Assembly: GCF_001427605.1 (NCBI RefSeq)
Contig: NZ_LMGZ01000002.1
Span: 84,643-148,642 of the forward strand
Direction: 5' to 3'
Length of the DNA: 64,000 bases
DNA from: Devosia sp. Root635
GTDB lineage: Bacteria; Pseudomonadota; Alphaproteobacteria; Rhizobiales; Devosiaceae
Below, one piece after another: positions 15,079 to 24,000 of the stretch; within the stretch, counting starts at the first letter, position 1, and the number at the start of each line of letters is the position of its first letter. Position numbers and translations under genes: made by a program. The notes under the pieces are model-generated. The model saw only the letters and a program-made list of their open reading frames with translations, was not told the DNA's origin and made no database searches.

Positions 15079-16457
15079 GCGGGAACCGGGTCGGGTTTCT
15101 GAGTGATGTATGTGGATTTGGGCAGATGGGCCCGAAGCGTCGTGCCCTTGGCCGTGGTGCGGACGTCCAGCGAGCCGCCGAAATATTCCATGCGCTCCTG
15201 CATGTTGCGCAGGCCGAGGCCTCGGCTGCCGCGACCGGCGGGCAGATTGGCGAAGCCCTGGCCGTCGTCGTCGATCAGCATTTGCGGGCCATTGCCGGCG
15301 CTGGTGATGACGACGCGGACGCGAGTGGCATTGGCATGCCGCTCGATATTGGTCAGCGCCTCCTGCGCCACCCGGTAGAGCGCCGTGCGCGCCTCGGGCA
15401 GGATCAGGTTCTTGAAGGCGACCGACTTGAGCTCGACCGCGAGGCCGGTGCGCTCGGCAAAGCTGTCGGTCAGCGCTTCGAGGGCTGCGGTGAGGCCAAG
15501 ATCGTCCAGCACGCCCGGCCGCAGGTCATGGGAGATGCGGCGCACCTCCTTGATGGCATCGTTGATCCCCCTGGCGCCGCGCTCGATGACCTCGGCGGTG
15601 TCGGTGGCGCCCGAGCGCACCTTGGTCGCGGCCAGGTCGAGCATATAGCGGGCGCCGACCATGGTCTGGGAAATGCCGTCATGCAACTCACGGGCAATGC
15701 GGGCGCGTTCCTCTTCCTGCGTGTCGACGACGCGCTGGGCCAGTTCCTTGAGCCTGCTGTCGGCCAGCCGCCGCTCGCGCAGGGTGATGAGGAAGCTGGC
15801 GAGAAAGACCGCAAAGACAATGGGTACGGTGATGGCGGCCACGGTGATGAAGGTGGTGTTGATATGGCTGCGCAGGTCGGCCTCGGCGGCGGCGGTCTGG
15901 GCGAAGACGTCGTCGAGATAGACGCCGGTGCCCAGCATCCAGCGCCACTTGTCGAGCCCGACGGCCCAGCTCAGCTTGTCGGCAATCTCGCCCGTGGACG
16001 GCTTCTCCCACTTGTATTGATGCAGCCCGCCGCCTTCCTTGGCGCGCTCGATCAGGTTGTAGATGACGCGATCGCCGTCGGGATCGGTCATGTTCAGCCA
16101 GTTCTTGCCGTGGCGGAACGCCTGGCGCGGGTGGACGATGTTCACCCCGTCATAGTCATAGGCGAAGAAGTAGCCATCCGGGCCGTAGTCGAGTTCGGAG
16201 AGGATGGCCTGCACCTGGGCCTTCGCCGCCTCGTCGTCGGCATCGGCGGCCTGGTAGATGTCGGCAATGGCCGAAACGGCCATGTTGGTGAGGTTGAGGA
16301 GTTCATTCTCCTTGGCCCGGAGCAGGTTGCGCTCGAAGGTGGCGATGCTCGCCCGCGCCAGTTGGGTGGACTGGAAGGTCACCAGCGCCGTGATGGCAAG
16401 GACCGCCAGCACGAGCGGCAGCACGGACAGGGCCAGGATTTTCTGTCTGAGATTCAT
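15075..16457 (-). CDS. Histidine kinase with single Cache domain (NarX/DegS-like)
   Basis: A 460-residue membrane histidine kinase. TM1 is at about residues 8-28, then a periplasmic single Cache (sCache_2) domain with 'LSELDYGPDGYFFAYDYDGV' and 'GLDKWRWMLGTGVYLDDV', and TM2 at about 200-222 ('VAAITVPIVFAVFLASFLIT'). The dimerisation/phospho-acceptor domain is HisKA_3 type: 'ARIARELHDGISQTMVGARY' (His of E-L-H-D-G). The ATPase ends 'GSRGLGLRNMQERMEYFGGS'. sCache_2 sensors commonly bind small carboxylates. The start at 16457 is chosen because it begins the first membrane helix. It acts with the response regulator downstream. Confidence 0.88.
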   Translation of the reverse strand: MNLRQKILALSVLPLVLAVLAITALVTFQSTQLARASIATFERNLLRAKENELLNLTNMAVSAIADIYQAADADDEAAKAQVQAILSELDYGPDGYFFAYDYDGVNIVHPRQAFRHGKNWLNMTDPDGDRVIYNLIERAKEGGGLHQYKWEKPSTGEIADKLSWAVGLDKWRWMLGTGVYLDDVFAQTAAAEADLRSHINTTFITVAAITVPIVFAVFLASFLITLRERRLADSRLKELAQRVVDTQEEERARIARELHDGISQTMVGARYMLDLAATKVRSGATDTAEVIERGARGINDAIKEVRRISHDLRPGVLDDLGLTAALEALTDSFAERTGLAVELKSVAFKNLILPEARTALYRVAQEALTNIERHANATRVRVVITSAGNGPQMLIDDDGQGFANLPAGRGSRGLGLRNMQERMEYFGGSLDVRTTAKGTTLRAHLPKSTYITQKPDPVPA

Positions 16458-16695
16458 CGATGCGCGAGGCTCCTCCTGCCCGTTGACCGGCACTCTAGCA
16501 CATGTCTGGAGGCGGTCGTTCTGCGTATTAGTGGGTAGGCCGGCACGCGGATCGGCGGCGCCCGGCCCGCCCCCACTGGACAGCGGCCGCTTGGGGCGCA
16601 ACTCTGTCGCTGCACGAGTCCGCCCTCGTGCAGGAGTTGGAGAGGCGGCAAGTCAAATTGGCGGCATCAACGCCGCATTTCTGTTGGGAGGAATT

Positions 16696-17796
16696 ATGAA
16701 AAGACGCGAGTTCTTCAAGTCGGCTTCGGTCGCCACGATCGGCGCCGCCGCCGCGACCACGCTGGCCACCCCGGCCATCGCGCAGGGCAATATCAACTGG
16801 CGCATGGTCACCACATGGCCCAAGAACTTCCCGGGGCTGGGTGTCGGCGCACAGCGCCTGGCCGACCGCATCACCGCCGCTTCGGGCGGACGCCTCACCA
16901 TCCAGGTCTTTGCGGCCGGTGAAATGGTGCCCGGCCTGCAGGCGCTCGACGCCGTCATCGACGGCTCGGCCGAAATGAGCCACGGCGCTGCCTATTACTG
17001 GCAGAACAAGAGCCAGGGCCTGTCGTTCTTTACCGGCGTGCCCTATGGCATGACCAGCCGCGAACTGACCGGCTGGGTCCGCCACATGGGCGGCCAGGAA
17101 ATCTGGGACGAAATCTACGACCAGTTCGGTGTGCAGGGCTTCCTGTCCGGCGATACCGGCACCCAGGCGGGCGGCTGGTTCAAGAATGAGCTGACCGGCG
17201 TCGCCGATGTCCAGGGCCTGCGCTTCCGCACCCCCGGCCTGGGTGGGCAGGTCTGGGCAAAGCTGGGCGCATCGGTGACCAATCTGGCTGCGGGCGAAAT
17301 CTTCGCCGCCTTGCAGTCGGGCACCCTGGATGCGGCCGAATTCGTCGGTCCCTATAACGACCTGGCGCTGGGCTTCTACCAGATTGCCAAGAACTACTAC
17401 TTCCCCAGCTTCATCGAGCCGGGCCTGGCCACCGAACTGGTGGTCGACAAGGCCAAGTATCAGGAGCTGCCGGCCGATCTGCAGGCCCTCGTCAAGGATG
17501 TCTGCCAGGCCGAATACGACAATGTGGCGGCCGACTTCGCCGCCAACGACCCGAGGGCCCTGCAGGCGCTGGTCAGCGAGCATGAGGTGCAGATCAGGCA
17601 GTTCCCCGATGAAATCCTCGAGGCCGGCGCGAAGGCCGCCGTCGAAGTGCTCAGCGAAATCCGTGAAGGTGGCGACGCCCTCACCAAGAAGACCGCCGAG
17701 AGCTTCGTTGCGGCCCTCAACGTGGTTCGCCAGAAGACCGACGGCACCGACTCGCTGTTCCTGGCAGCCCGCGAGAAGTACTTCAAGCTGAGCTGA
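16696..17796 (+). CDS. dctP: TRAP transporter substrate-binding protein (DctP/TakP-like)
   Basis: A 366-residue solute receptor. It has a twin-arginine-like signal 'MKRREFFKSASVATIGAA' followed by an Ala-rich cleavage region (ATPAIAQ). The mature protein matches the TakP-type DctP group: 'WRMVTTWPKNFPGLGVGAQR', 'TIQVFAAGEMVPGLQALDAV', 'GTQAGGWFKNEL' and 'LDAAEFVGPYNDLALGFYQI'. The arginine that binds substrate carboxylates is in 'VQGLRFRTPGLGGQVW'. TakP-like receptors bind 2-oxo acids or lactate. GGGAGGAA lies 6-8 bp upstream of ATG 16696. Its membrane partners, dctM and dctQ, are encoded convergently downstream. Confidence 0.9.
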   Translation: MKRREFFKSASVATIGAAAATTLATPAIAQGNINWRMVTTWPKNFPGLGVGAQRLADRITAASGGRLTIQVFAAGEMVPGLQALDAVIDGSAEMSHGAAYYWQNKSQGLSFFTGVPYGMTSRELTGWVRHMGGQEIWDEIYDQFGVQGFLSGDTGTQAGGWFKNELTGVADVQGLRFRTPGLGGQVWAKLGASVTNLAAGEIFAALQSGTLDAAEFVGPYNDLALGFYQIAKNYYFPSFIEPGLATELVVDKAKYQELPADLQALVKDVCQAEYDNVAADFAANDPRALQALVSEHEVQIRQFPDEILEAGAKAAVEVLSEIREGGDALTKKTAESFVAALNVVRQKTDGTDSLFLAAREKYFKLS

Positions 17797-17817
17797 GGCC
17801 CAGCGCCGAAAATCTGA

Positions 17818-17849
17818 AAGGCCCCATCGCTTCGGCGGTGGGGCCTTTT
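17818..17849 (+). terminator. Rho-independent terminator after dctP
   Basis: AAGGCCCCA-N-TGGGGCCTT stem with a TTCG-containing loop, followed by TTTT, 22 bp after the dctP stop codon. Confidence 0.8.
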
Positions 17850-17926
17850 GCTTTGCGGCCGTGTGGGGGCGTGGGCCGCCGTTGCCGAAGCGGCTGCATT
17901 GTTGACATGGCATCATCGGCTTCTGC

Positions 17927-18060
17927 GCCCCTCCCCCTTGAGGGGAGGGTAGCGGCGCTCGGCCCGGAGGGCCGTAGCAAAGCTGGGGTGGGGGTGGCTT
18001 TGTGGATCACCGAAGGACCCCCACCCTCAATCCCTCCCCTCAAGGGGGAGGGAGGCGATG
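17927..18060. repeat. Palindromic repeat, family A
   Basis: Outer arms CTCCCCCTTGAGGGGAGGG (17931) and CCCTCCCCTCAAGGGGGAGG (18032), inner arms GGGGTGGGGG/CCCCCACCC. One of six copies of this family in the window. It sits between the two terminators of the convergent dctP and dctQM units. Confidence 0.85.
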
Positions 18061-18089
18061 GGGCTGACATTTTGCGCCAGAACAGAAAG

Positions 18090-18120
18090 AAGGGCCCCGG
18101 ATGCAACGTCCGGGGCCCTT
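18090..18120 (-). terminator. Rho-independent terminator after dctM
   Basis: Eleven-bp stem AAGGGCCCCGG/CCGGGGCCCTT with a 9-base loop. Read on the minus strand it is followed by a T-rich run (TCTTTCTGTT). It lies 24 bp after the dctM stop. Confidence 0.8.
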
Positions 18121-18143
18121 GCAGTTTGGCGGTATGGTTGTTC

Positions 18144-19535
18144 TCAGTGGTAGATCAGGTCTGGCAGCCAGGTGATGAGCTGCGGGAAGATGAACAGGAT
18201 GATCAGCCCCGTCAGTTGCAGGATCACGAAGGGCAGGACGCCGCGATAGATCATCCCGGTGGTGACCCGTGCCGGCGCCACGCCGCGCAGGTAGAACAGG
18301 GCGAAGCCGAAGGGCGGGGTGAGGAAGCTGGTCTGCAGGTTCACGCCCACCATGACGCCCAGCCAGATCGGATCGACGCCGAGCGTCAGCAGTACGGGCG
18401 CGGTGATCGGGATCACGATGAAGATGATCTCGAACGTGTCGAGGATGAACCCGAGCAGGAACATGATGAACATCACGATGATCGTGGCGCCGATCGCCCC
18501 ACCCGGCATGGACGAGAGGAATTCATGCACCAGGTTGTCGCCGCCCATCGTGCGGAAGACGATGGAGAAGACCGCGGCACCGAACAGGATGATGAACACC
18601 ATCGAAGTGATGGTGGCGGTCGAGATCACCGCCTGGCGCAGGATCGAGAGCCCCAGCTTGCCGCGCAGGGCGGCCAGGATCATTGCACCGACCGAACCCA
18701 CGGAGGCGGCCTCGGTGGGAGTGGCGATACCGGCCAGGATGGAGCCGAGCACGGCCAGGATCAACAGCAGCGGCGGAATGAGCGCCACGACGACTTCACG
18801 CAGCAGGCCGGCCTTTTCGGCCTCGGGTACCGGCGTTGCCGGGCAGGACTTCGGGTCGGTGATGGCCTTGAAGATTACCCAACTGGCATAGAGACCGACC
18901 AATACCAGGCCGGGAATGATGGCCCCGGCAAACAGGGCGCCCACCGAGACCGGCTCGGGCGCGAAATTGCCCTGTTCCATCTGCACCTGGGCATTGATGC
19001 CCGAAAGCATGTCGCCCATGAAGATGAGGACGGTGGAGGGCGGAATGATCTGCCCCAGCGTGCCCGAGGCGCAGATAACGCCGGTGGCCAGCTTGGGATC
19101 GTAGCCGGCGCGCAGCATGGCCGGCAGCGAGATGAGGCCCATGGTAACCACAGTGGCGCCGACGACGCCGGTCGAAGCGGCGAGCAGTGCGCCCACCACG
19201 ATGACCGAGAGGCCCAGACCCCCGCGCAGGTTGCCGAACAGTTTGCCCATCGTCAGCAGCAGCTGTTCGGCGATGCCGGATCGTTCCAGCATCACGCCCA
19301 TGAAGATGAAGAGTGGTACGGCCACCAGCACCTCATTGGTCATCATGCCGATATAGCGGCCGACGAGCGAGCCGTAGTTGGAGGGATCGTAGACGCCCAG
19401 CACCCAGCCGAGGAGGCCGAAGATCAGGGCTGTGCCGGCCAGCGAGAAAGCAACCGGGAAGCCAATCAAAAGTACGCCGATGACGCCAACGAACATAAGG
19501 GCGGCGAGGATTTCGCCAATGAGAACAGGATCCAT
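18144..19535 (-). CDS. dctM: TRAP transporter large permease (DctM)
   Basis: A 463-residue inner-membrane protein with about 12 hydrophobic segments. It shows the DctM hallmarks 'AVPLFIFMGVMLERSGIAEQ', 'GVVGATVVTMGLISLPAML', 'GIICASG'-like 'GVICASGTLGQIIPPSTVLI' and 'GVMVGVNLQTSFLTPPFGFA'. It forms the sodium-coupled translocation channel with DctQ. ATG 19535 overlaps the dctQ stop (TGATG), so translation is coupled; a TTG one codon upstream is possible. The solute receptor gene is on the opposite strand 350 bp downstream, which is an unusual TRAP arrangement. Confidence 0.92.
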   Translation of the reverse strand: MDPVLIGEILAALMFVGVIGVLLIGFPVAFSLAGTALIFGLLGWVLGVYDPSNYGSLVGRYIGMMTNEVLVAVPLFIFMGVMLERSGIAEQLLLTMGKLFGNLRGGLGLSVIVVGALLAASTGVVGATVVTMGLISLPAMLRAGYDPKLATGVICASGTLGQIIPPSTVLIFMGDMLSGINAQVQMEQGNFAPEPVSVGALFAGAIIPGLVLVGLYASWVIFKAITDPKSCPATPVPEAEKAGLLREVVVALIPPLLLILAVLGSILAGIATPTEAASVGSVGAMILAALRGKLGLSILRQAVISTATITSMVFIILFGAAVFSIVFRTMGGDNLVHEFLSSMPGGAIGATIIVMFIMFLLGFILDTFEIIFIVIPITAPVLLTLGVDPIWLGVMVGVNLQTSFLTPPFGFALFYLRGVAPARVTTGMIYRGVLPFVILQLTGLIILFIFPQLITWLPDLIYH

Positions 19536-20098
19536 CAATGCACTTCCTTGGCGTCGTTGGCGCTGTAGCGCAGGTCATCAGGCAGCAGCTCTTCGCGGTT
19601 GGCCAATGCCAGGATGGCACGGGCCGCCATGGCCAGGCCCTGCAGGCCTACCAGCGCGCAGAACAGGATGATGAAGCCCTTGAGCACGAACAGCCCCGGC
19701 ATGCCGCCGATATTGGCCGATCCTTCCTGGTAGCCCCACGAGCGCGCTACAGCGGGCCAGGCATAGTGGAAGACCACGTAGACATAGGGCAAAAGAAAGA
19801 ATGCCACGCCGAACAGATCGGCCATGGCTTTCCTCCGCAGCGGCGCAGGACGGTAGAAGATGTCGACGCGCACATGGTCGTCGCGCATCAGCGCGAAGCC
19901 GGCGACGCCGGTGAACATGGCCCCGCCCAGCCATACATAGAGATCCTGCATCCACAATGTGGATGAGTTGAATACATAGCGCTCCACCACGACGGCGAAG
20001 CAGACCAGCACGCATCCGAGCGCCAGCCATGACAGCACTTCACCCACGACGCGGTTCAGACCGCTGATCGTGCGGACGAGCATAGCAAGGGCCTGCAT
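19535..20098 (-). CDS. dctQ: TRAP transporter small permease (DctQ)
   Basis: A 187-residue membrane protein with four hydrophobic segments, the DctQ pattern. Examples are 'WLALGCVLVCFAVVVERYVF' and 'LWMQDLYVWLGGAMFTGVAG', the latter the conserved central region before 'DDHVRVDIFY'. DctQ stabilises DctM and is essential for transport. The start ATG 20098 has a strong GGGAGG 8 bp upstream. It is the first gene of the dctQM operon. Confidence 0.9.
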   Translation of the reverse strand: MQALAMLVRTISGLNRVVGEVLSWLALGCVLVCFAVVVERYVFNSSTLWMQDLYVWLGGAMFTGVAGFALMRDDHVRVDIFYRPAPLRRKAMADLFGVAFFLLPYVYVVFHYAWPAVARSWGYQEGSANIGGMPGLFVLKGFIILFCALVGLQGLAMAARAILALANREELLPDDLRYSANDAKEVH

Positions 20099-20392
20099 AT
20101 TATCCTCCCCTCTCCCCGCCGGGATGTTCCCGGCCTTGCGCCGATTGAACGGCATCTTGCAATCAGGTCAACACGACTGGTCGACCACCGCAAGATGCTC
20201 CCGGCAATACCGCCGAACCGATAGGGGAAAGGTGCCGCCATCACAACGCCGCGCAGGGCAGAAGTGCTGCCGAACCCGTAAAAGTGGGTAGACCGGCAAG
20301 GCGTGCCCACAGGCTGGGCATCTGCTCGCGCCGCTGGTGACAGAGGCGCCAAAAATGCTATGTCGCTGCCGACCAAGCCGGGAGGGCGTTGC
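20099..20392. other. Divergent promoter region dctQ / pfkB
   Basis: About 290 bp between divergent genes. It contains the 10-bp perfect palindrome TGGTCGACCA at 20178-20187, a possible but unproven operator. No RNA gene or coding sequence was recognised. Confidence 0.4.
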
Positions 20393-21370
20393 ATGTTTGT
20401 CGTTGGTGGGGAAAGCCTGATCGATCTCAAGGCCGAGGTAGCGCTGCCCGATGGTGCGCTGATCGGCCGTGATGGCGAGAACCAGATCGTGATGACGGCG
20501 CATCCGGGTGGTTCGCCCTATAACTGCGCCATTGCGCTGGCCAAGCTGGGCAATCCCACCGGCTTTCTCTGCCCCATCTCGACCGATGCCTTTGGCGACT
20601 ACCTGCTCGGCCCGCTGAGCGAGGCCGGTGTGACGCCGCTGCTGGCCGAGCGGGTCGGGGACTATACGACGCTGGCGGTGATCAATTTCGACGCCAACCA
20701 CAATGCCCGCTATGGCTTTTACCGCGCGGCGGACGGCGCCATCGAGGCTGCCAAGGGCATAGCGGCTCTGCCGGAACAGCTCGACCTCTACCAGATCGGC
20801 GGCTTCTGCCCGATCAAGCCGGACGAGGCGACGATCTGGCTCGAAATCGTCAAGGCGGCCGTCGCCAGGGGCGCGACGATTTCCATCGATCCCAATGTGC
20901 GTCCGAGCCTGGTCGATGATTTCGCCGGCTATAAGGCGCGGCTCGCCAGTTTCCTAGACCTGGCCCATGTGGTGAAGATGTCCGAGGAAGACCTTGAAGC
21001 GCTCGACAGCGCCAGGAGCATCGAGCAGCACGCCGCCGATTTGCTGGCCAGGCCCAACTGCCAGATCGTGGTGGTGACGCTGGGCGAGAAGGGCTCGCGC
21101 GCTTTCACCAGGGCGGGCAAGGCAACGGCCGCGATCTACAAGCCGCCGGTGTTCGGCGACACGGTGGGAGCGGGCGACAGCCTCATGGCCGGCATCCTGT
21201 CCTGGCTGCATGAGCGCGGGCTGCTCAAGCCGGGCAAGCTCGACGGCCTGGGCGATGGCGCCCTTGGTGACATGTTGCGCTTTGGCGCGGTGGTGGCCGG
21301 CATCAATTGCAGCCGCAAGGGCTGCAAGCCGCCCACCCGCGCCGAGGTTGACGCCATACTCGGGAAATAA
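20393..21370 (+). CDS. PfkB family carbohydrate kinase, fructokinase-like
   Basis: A 325-residue ribokinase/PfkB-family sugar kinase. Motif 1 is 'PGGSPYNCAIALAKLGNPTG' (GG and N), the nucleotide-site region is 'VVTLGEKGS', and the catalytic motif 2 is 'GDTVGAGDSLMAGILSWL' (anion hole D-T-x-G-A-G-D with the catalytic Asp). These enzymes phosphorylate fructose or related ketoses with ATP. The start at 20393 has GGGAGGG upstream. Preceded by the divergent TRAP dctQ and followed by a cytochrome c gene, which gives no further substrate clue. Confidence 0.85.
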   Translation: MFVVGGESLIDLKAEVALPDGALIGRDGENQIVMTAHPGGSPYNCAIALAKLGNPTGFLCPISTDAFGDYLLGPLSEAGVTPLLAERVGDYTTLAVINFDANHNARYGFYRAADGAIEAAKGIAALPEQLDLYQIGGFCPIKPDEATIWLEIVKAAVARGATISIDPNVRPSLVDDFAGYKARLASFLDLAHVVKMSEEDLEALDSARSIEQHAADLLARPNCQIVVVTLGEKGSRAFTRAGKATAAIYKPPVFGDTVGAGDSLMAGILSWLHERGLLKPGKLDGLGDGALGDMLRFGAVVAGINCSRKGCKPPTRAEVDAILGK

Positions 21371-21458
21371 TCCCGGCCCGGAACCTAAAATTTCCGTTAG
21401 TTGCCAGCGTCAGCGGGCTCTGCTCTCTATGCGCGTCATAGCAGCAGGGGATTGAGCG

Positions 21459-22334
21459 ATGCGGCGATGGCTTGTGGTTCTGGGCGTGCTGGCCGTCGTT
21501 GGCCTTGCCGGGGCAGTCTACTTCCTCAGGCCCGTTACCGGCCCATCACGTGACCTGACGCTGGTTGGCGATGTCGAGCGGGGCAATTACCTGATCGGGC
21601 TGGGCGGCTGCGTGGCCTGCCACACCGATATGGCCGCCGGCCGCCCGGCACTGGCGGGCGGGGCTGGGCTGGTGACCCCGTTCGGAACCTTCGTGCCGCC
21701 CAACATCACTTCCGATCCCGACGTGGGCATCGGGGCGTGGAGCCTGGCACAGTTCTCCGATGCCATGAGCAATGGTATGGGGCCGCAGGGCCACCTTTAT
21801 CCGGCTTTTCCTTACGAGAATTACACGCTGATGAGCGACCAGGAGATTGCCGATCTCTATGCGGCGCTGCAGGCGACCGAGCCGGTGAGCGAAGCGGCGG
21901 CCGAGAGCCAGATTCCGTTCCCCTTCAATATCCGCCTGGCCATGGCGGGGTGGCAGAATCTCTTCTTCTCTCCCGCCCGCTTCGTGCCGGAAGAGGGGCG
22001 CTCCGAGGCCTATAATCGCGGCAAATATCTCGCCTATGGCCCGGCGCATTGCGTGGCCTGCCACACGCCGCGCAATGGGCTGGGCGCGTTGGACTGGGAC
22101 AAGGCTTTTACCGGCTCACCCGGCGGCACGGGCGGCCGCGCGCCCGCCATCACCCAGTCGGCCCTGTTCGGCGATGGCTATGACAAGGACACGCTGGCGC
22201 AGACGCTGCTCGACGGCTTCACGCCCGGCTTCGACGTGCTGGGCGGGCCGATGGGCGAAGTCATCGCCGATTCCACTTCGAAGTGGACCGACGCGGATCG
22301 CGCGGCGATTGCGGAATATCTGATGGCTGAATGA
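21459..22334 (+). CDS. Exported dihaem cytochrome c
   Basis: A 291-residue protein with an N-terminal signal or anchor helix ('WLVVLGVLAVVGLAGAVYFL') and two c-type haem sites: 'GLGGCVACHTDMAAG' and 'GPAHCVACHTPRNGLG'. The arrangement resembles the dihaem subunits of quinohaemoprotein dehydrogenases and gluconate/aldehyde dehydrogenase cytochrome subunits, but at under 300 residues it has two haems rather than three. It is expected to carry electrons in the periplasm. No dehydrogenase partner is encoded next to it. Its stop abuts the convergent nadB stop. Confidence 0.87.
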   Translation: MRRWLVVLGVLAVVGLAGAVYFLRPVTGPSRDLTLVGDVERGNYLIGLGGCVACHTDMAAGRPALAGGAGLVTPFGTFVPPNITSDPDVGIGAWSLAQFSDAMSNGMGPQGHLYPAFPYENYTLMSDQEIADLYAALQATEPVSEAAAESQIPFPFNIRLAMAGWQNLFFSPARFVPEEGRSEAYNRGKYLAYGPAHCVACHTPRNGLGALDWDKAFTGSPGGTGGRAPAITQSALFGDGYDKDTLAQTLLDGFTPGFDVLGGPMGEVIADSTSKWTDADRAAIAEYLMAE

Positions 22335-23924
22335 TCAGGCCCCGGCCCGGATGGCCAGGGCTTCCTCCAGCGTCATCGTGGTGTGGTGCTCCCAATTCCT
22401 GTCGTCGGTCTGCGGGTAGTCGGTGCGGAAATGGCCGCCGCGGCTTTCGGTGCGCTTGAGCGCGACGGCGGCGACCAGGGTGGCCGATGTCGTCATATTG
22501 AGATAGGCGCTGGTGACTTGCTCGGCCGTGGCTTCGAGGTGGGCAATGCCGCGCAGGGCCTGCCGCAGACCGTCGGCATTGCGCTCGACGCCGACCAGGT
22601 CGGTCATGATGCGGCGCAAGTCCTGAACCGCCACGGTCCCGCGCAGCACATCCTCGGCCTTTTCGCCCTCGGCCTCGTTCCATTCGATGCCCTTGAATGG
22701 GGTCAGTTCGCGGGCCGGTTCCAGTCCGCCGATATCTTCGGCGATGCGGGCGCCATAGACGGTGGCTTCGAGCAGCGAATTGGAGGCGAGGCGGTTGGCG
22801 CCGTGCAGGCCCGTGCAACTGGCCTCGCCACAGACCCAGAGACCGGGCAGCGATGAGCGGCCGCGCTCGTCGACCTTGACGCCGCCCATGTGGAAATGCG
22901 CCGCGGGCGTCACCGGGATCATGCCGGTCACCGGATCGATGCCGGCGTCGAGGCAATATCTGGAGACAGTGGGGAACCGAGTGAGGATGGCCTCGCCCAG
23001 CACCTGCCTTGTGTCGAGAAACACTTTCCGGCCCGACTGAATCTGGCGGAAATTGGCGCGGGCGACCACGTCGCGCGGGGCGAGTTCGGCATCGGGATGG
23101 ATGGCCGGCATGAAGCGCTCGCCCAGGTCATTGACCAGGATGGCGCCTTCGCCGCGCAGGGCCTCGGTGGCGAGCGGGGCCGGGTCGGCGCCGGTGGCGA
23201 TGGCGGTGGGATGGAACTGCACGAATTCGGCATCGGCGATGAGCGCGCCCGATCGGGCCGCCATGCCCATGGCGTGGCCACGCACGCCGGGTGGATTGGT
23301 GGTGACGGCATAGAGCCCGCCCAGCCCACCGGCGGCCAGCACGGTGGCGCGGGCGCGGATGAAGATCGGCTCGGAATAGCGGTCGCCCAGCCGACGGCAG
23401 AACACGCCGACGATGCGGCCATTGTCGCGGGCCAGGCTCAGCGCGGTGATGCCTTCCACCACGCGGATGGAGGGCGTGCGGCGCACTTGGGCAATGATGG
23501 CCTGCATGATGGCCCAGCCGGCCCGGTCGCCCTCGACCTTGACGATGCGATTGGCCGAATGGGCGGCCTCGCGGCCCAGTTCATACTGGCCGAAATCGTC
23601 GCGGTCGAACGGCGTGCCCCAGCGCGCCAGATCCTCGATGCGGGCCGCCGCTTCCGACGTGACGCTTTCGGCCGTGCCATGATCGACGATGCCGGCCCCG
23701 GCCATTTCGGTATCGACGGCATGGGCATGGCTGCTGTCGCCTTCGCCTACCGCTGCGGCCACGCCGCCCTGCGCCCAGGCCGAGGAGGCGCCGAAGCCCA
23801 GCGGCTTGGGCGACAGCACGGTCACCGGGCGCGGCGCCAGCTTCAGCGCGGTGAAGAGCCCGGCGAGCCCGGCGCCCACAATCAGGGCGCCATCGGCATT
23901 GAGGGTATTGTCGAAGGTGGTCAC
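22335..23924 (-). CDS. nadB: L-aspartate oxidase
   Basis: A 529-residue FAD enzyme that oxidises L-aspartate to iminoaspartate, the first step of de novo NAD synthesis. The FAD Rossmann motif is 'ALIVGAGLAGLFTALKLAPR', then 'GASSAWAQGGVAAAVGEGDS', the succinate dehydrogenase-like 'VQFHPTAIA' and 'LRGEGAILVNDLGERFM', and 'CGEASCTGLHGANRLASNSL'. The start is taken as GTG 23924, which has CTCCGGAG ideally spaced; longer readings upstream lack homology. nadA lies 660 bp further on the same strand, separated by an oppositely oriented small gene. nadC is not in the window. Confidence 0.92.
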   Translation of the reverse strand: MTTFDNTLNADGALIVGAGLAGLFTALKLAPRPVTVLSPKPLGFGASSAWAQGGVAAAVGEGDSSHAHAVDTEMAGAGIVDHGTAESVTSEAAARIEDLARWGTPFDRDDFGQYELGREAAHSANRIVKVEGDRAGWAIMQAIIAQVRRTPSIRVVEGITALSLARDNGRIVGVFCRRLGDRYSEPIFIRARATVLAAGGLGGLYAVTTNPPGVRGHAMGMAARSGALIADAEFVQFHPTAIATGADPAPLATEALRGEGAILVNDLGERFMPAIHPDAELAPRDVVARANFRQIQSGRKVFLDTRQVLGEAILTRFPTVSRYCLDAGIDPVTGMIPVTPAAHFHMGGVKVDERGRSSLPGLWVCGEASCTGLHGANRLASNSLLEATVYGARIAEDIGGLEPARELTPFKGIEWNEAEGEKAEDVLRGTVAVQDLRRIMTDLVGVERNADGLRQALRGIAHLEATAEQVTSAYLNMTTSATLVAAVALKRTESRGGHFRTDYPQTDDRNWEHHTTMTLEEALAIRAGA

Positions 23925-24000
23925 TGGCCGCTCCGGAGTATTTTCAGACCTGGTAATTGCCCGTAAGGTTCTTTGCGTAGCAAGACCGGGACCCTGTTGT

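Noticed and set aside
17838..19568. Long plus-strand frame across the dctM gene
   Set aside because: Shadow of the membrane protein gene; translation is His/Asp/Gln-rich and crosses two terminators and a repeat.
20178..20187. TGGTCGACCA palindrome upstream of dctQ as an operator
   Set aside because: Only 10 bp, a single copy and no matching regulator evidence; noted in the intergenic entry but not claimed as a site.
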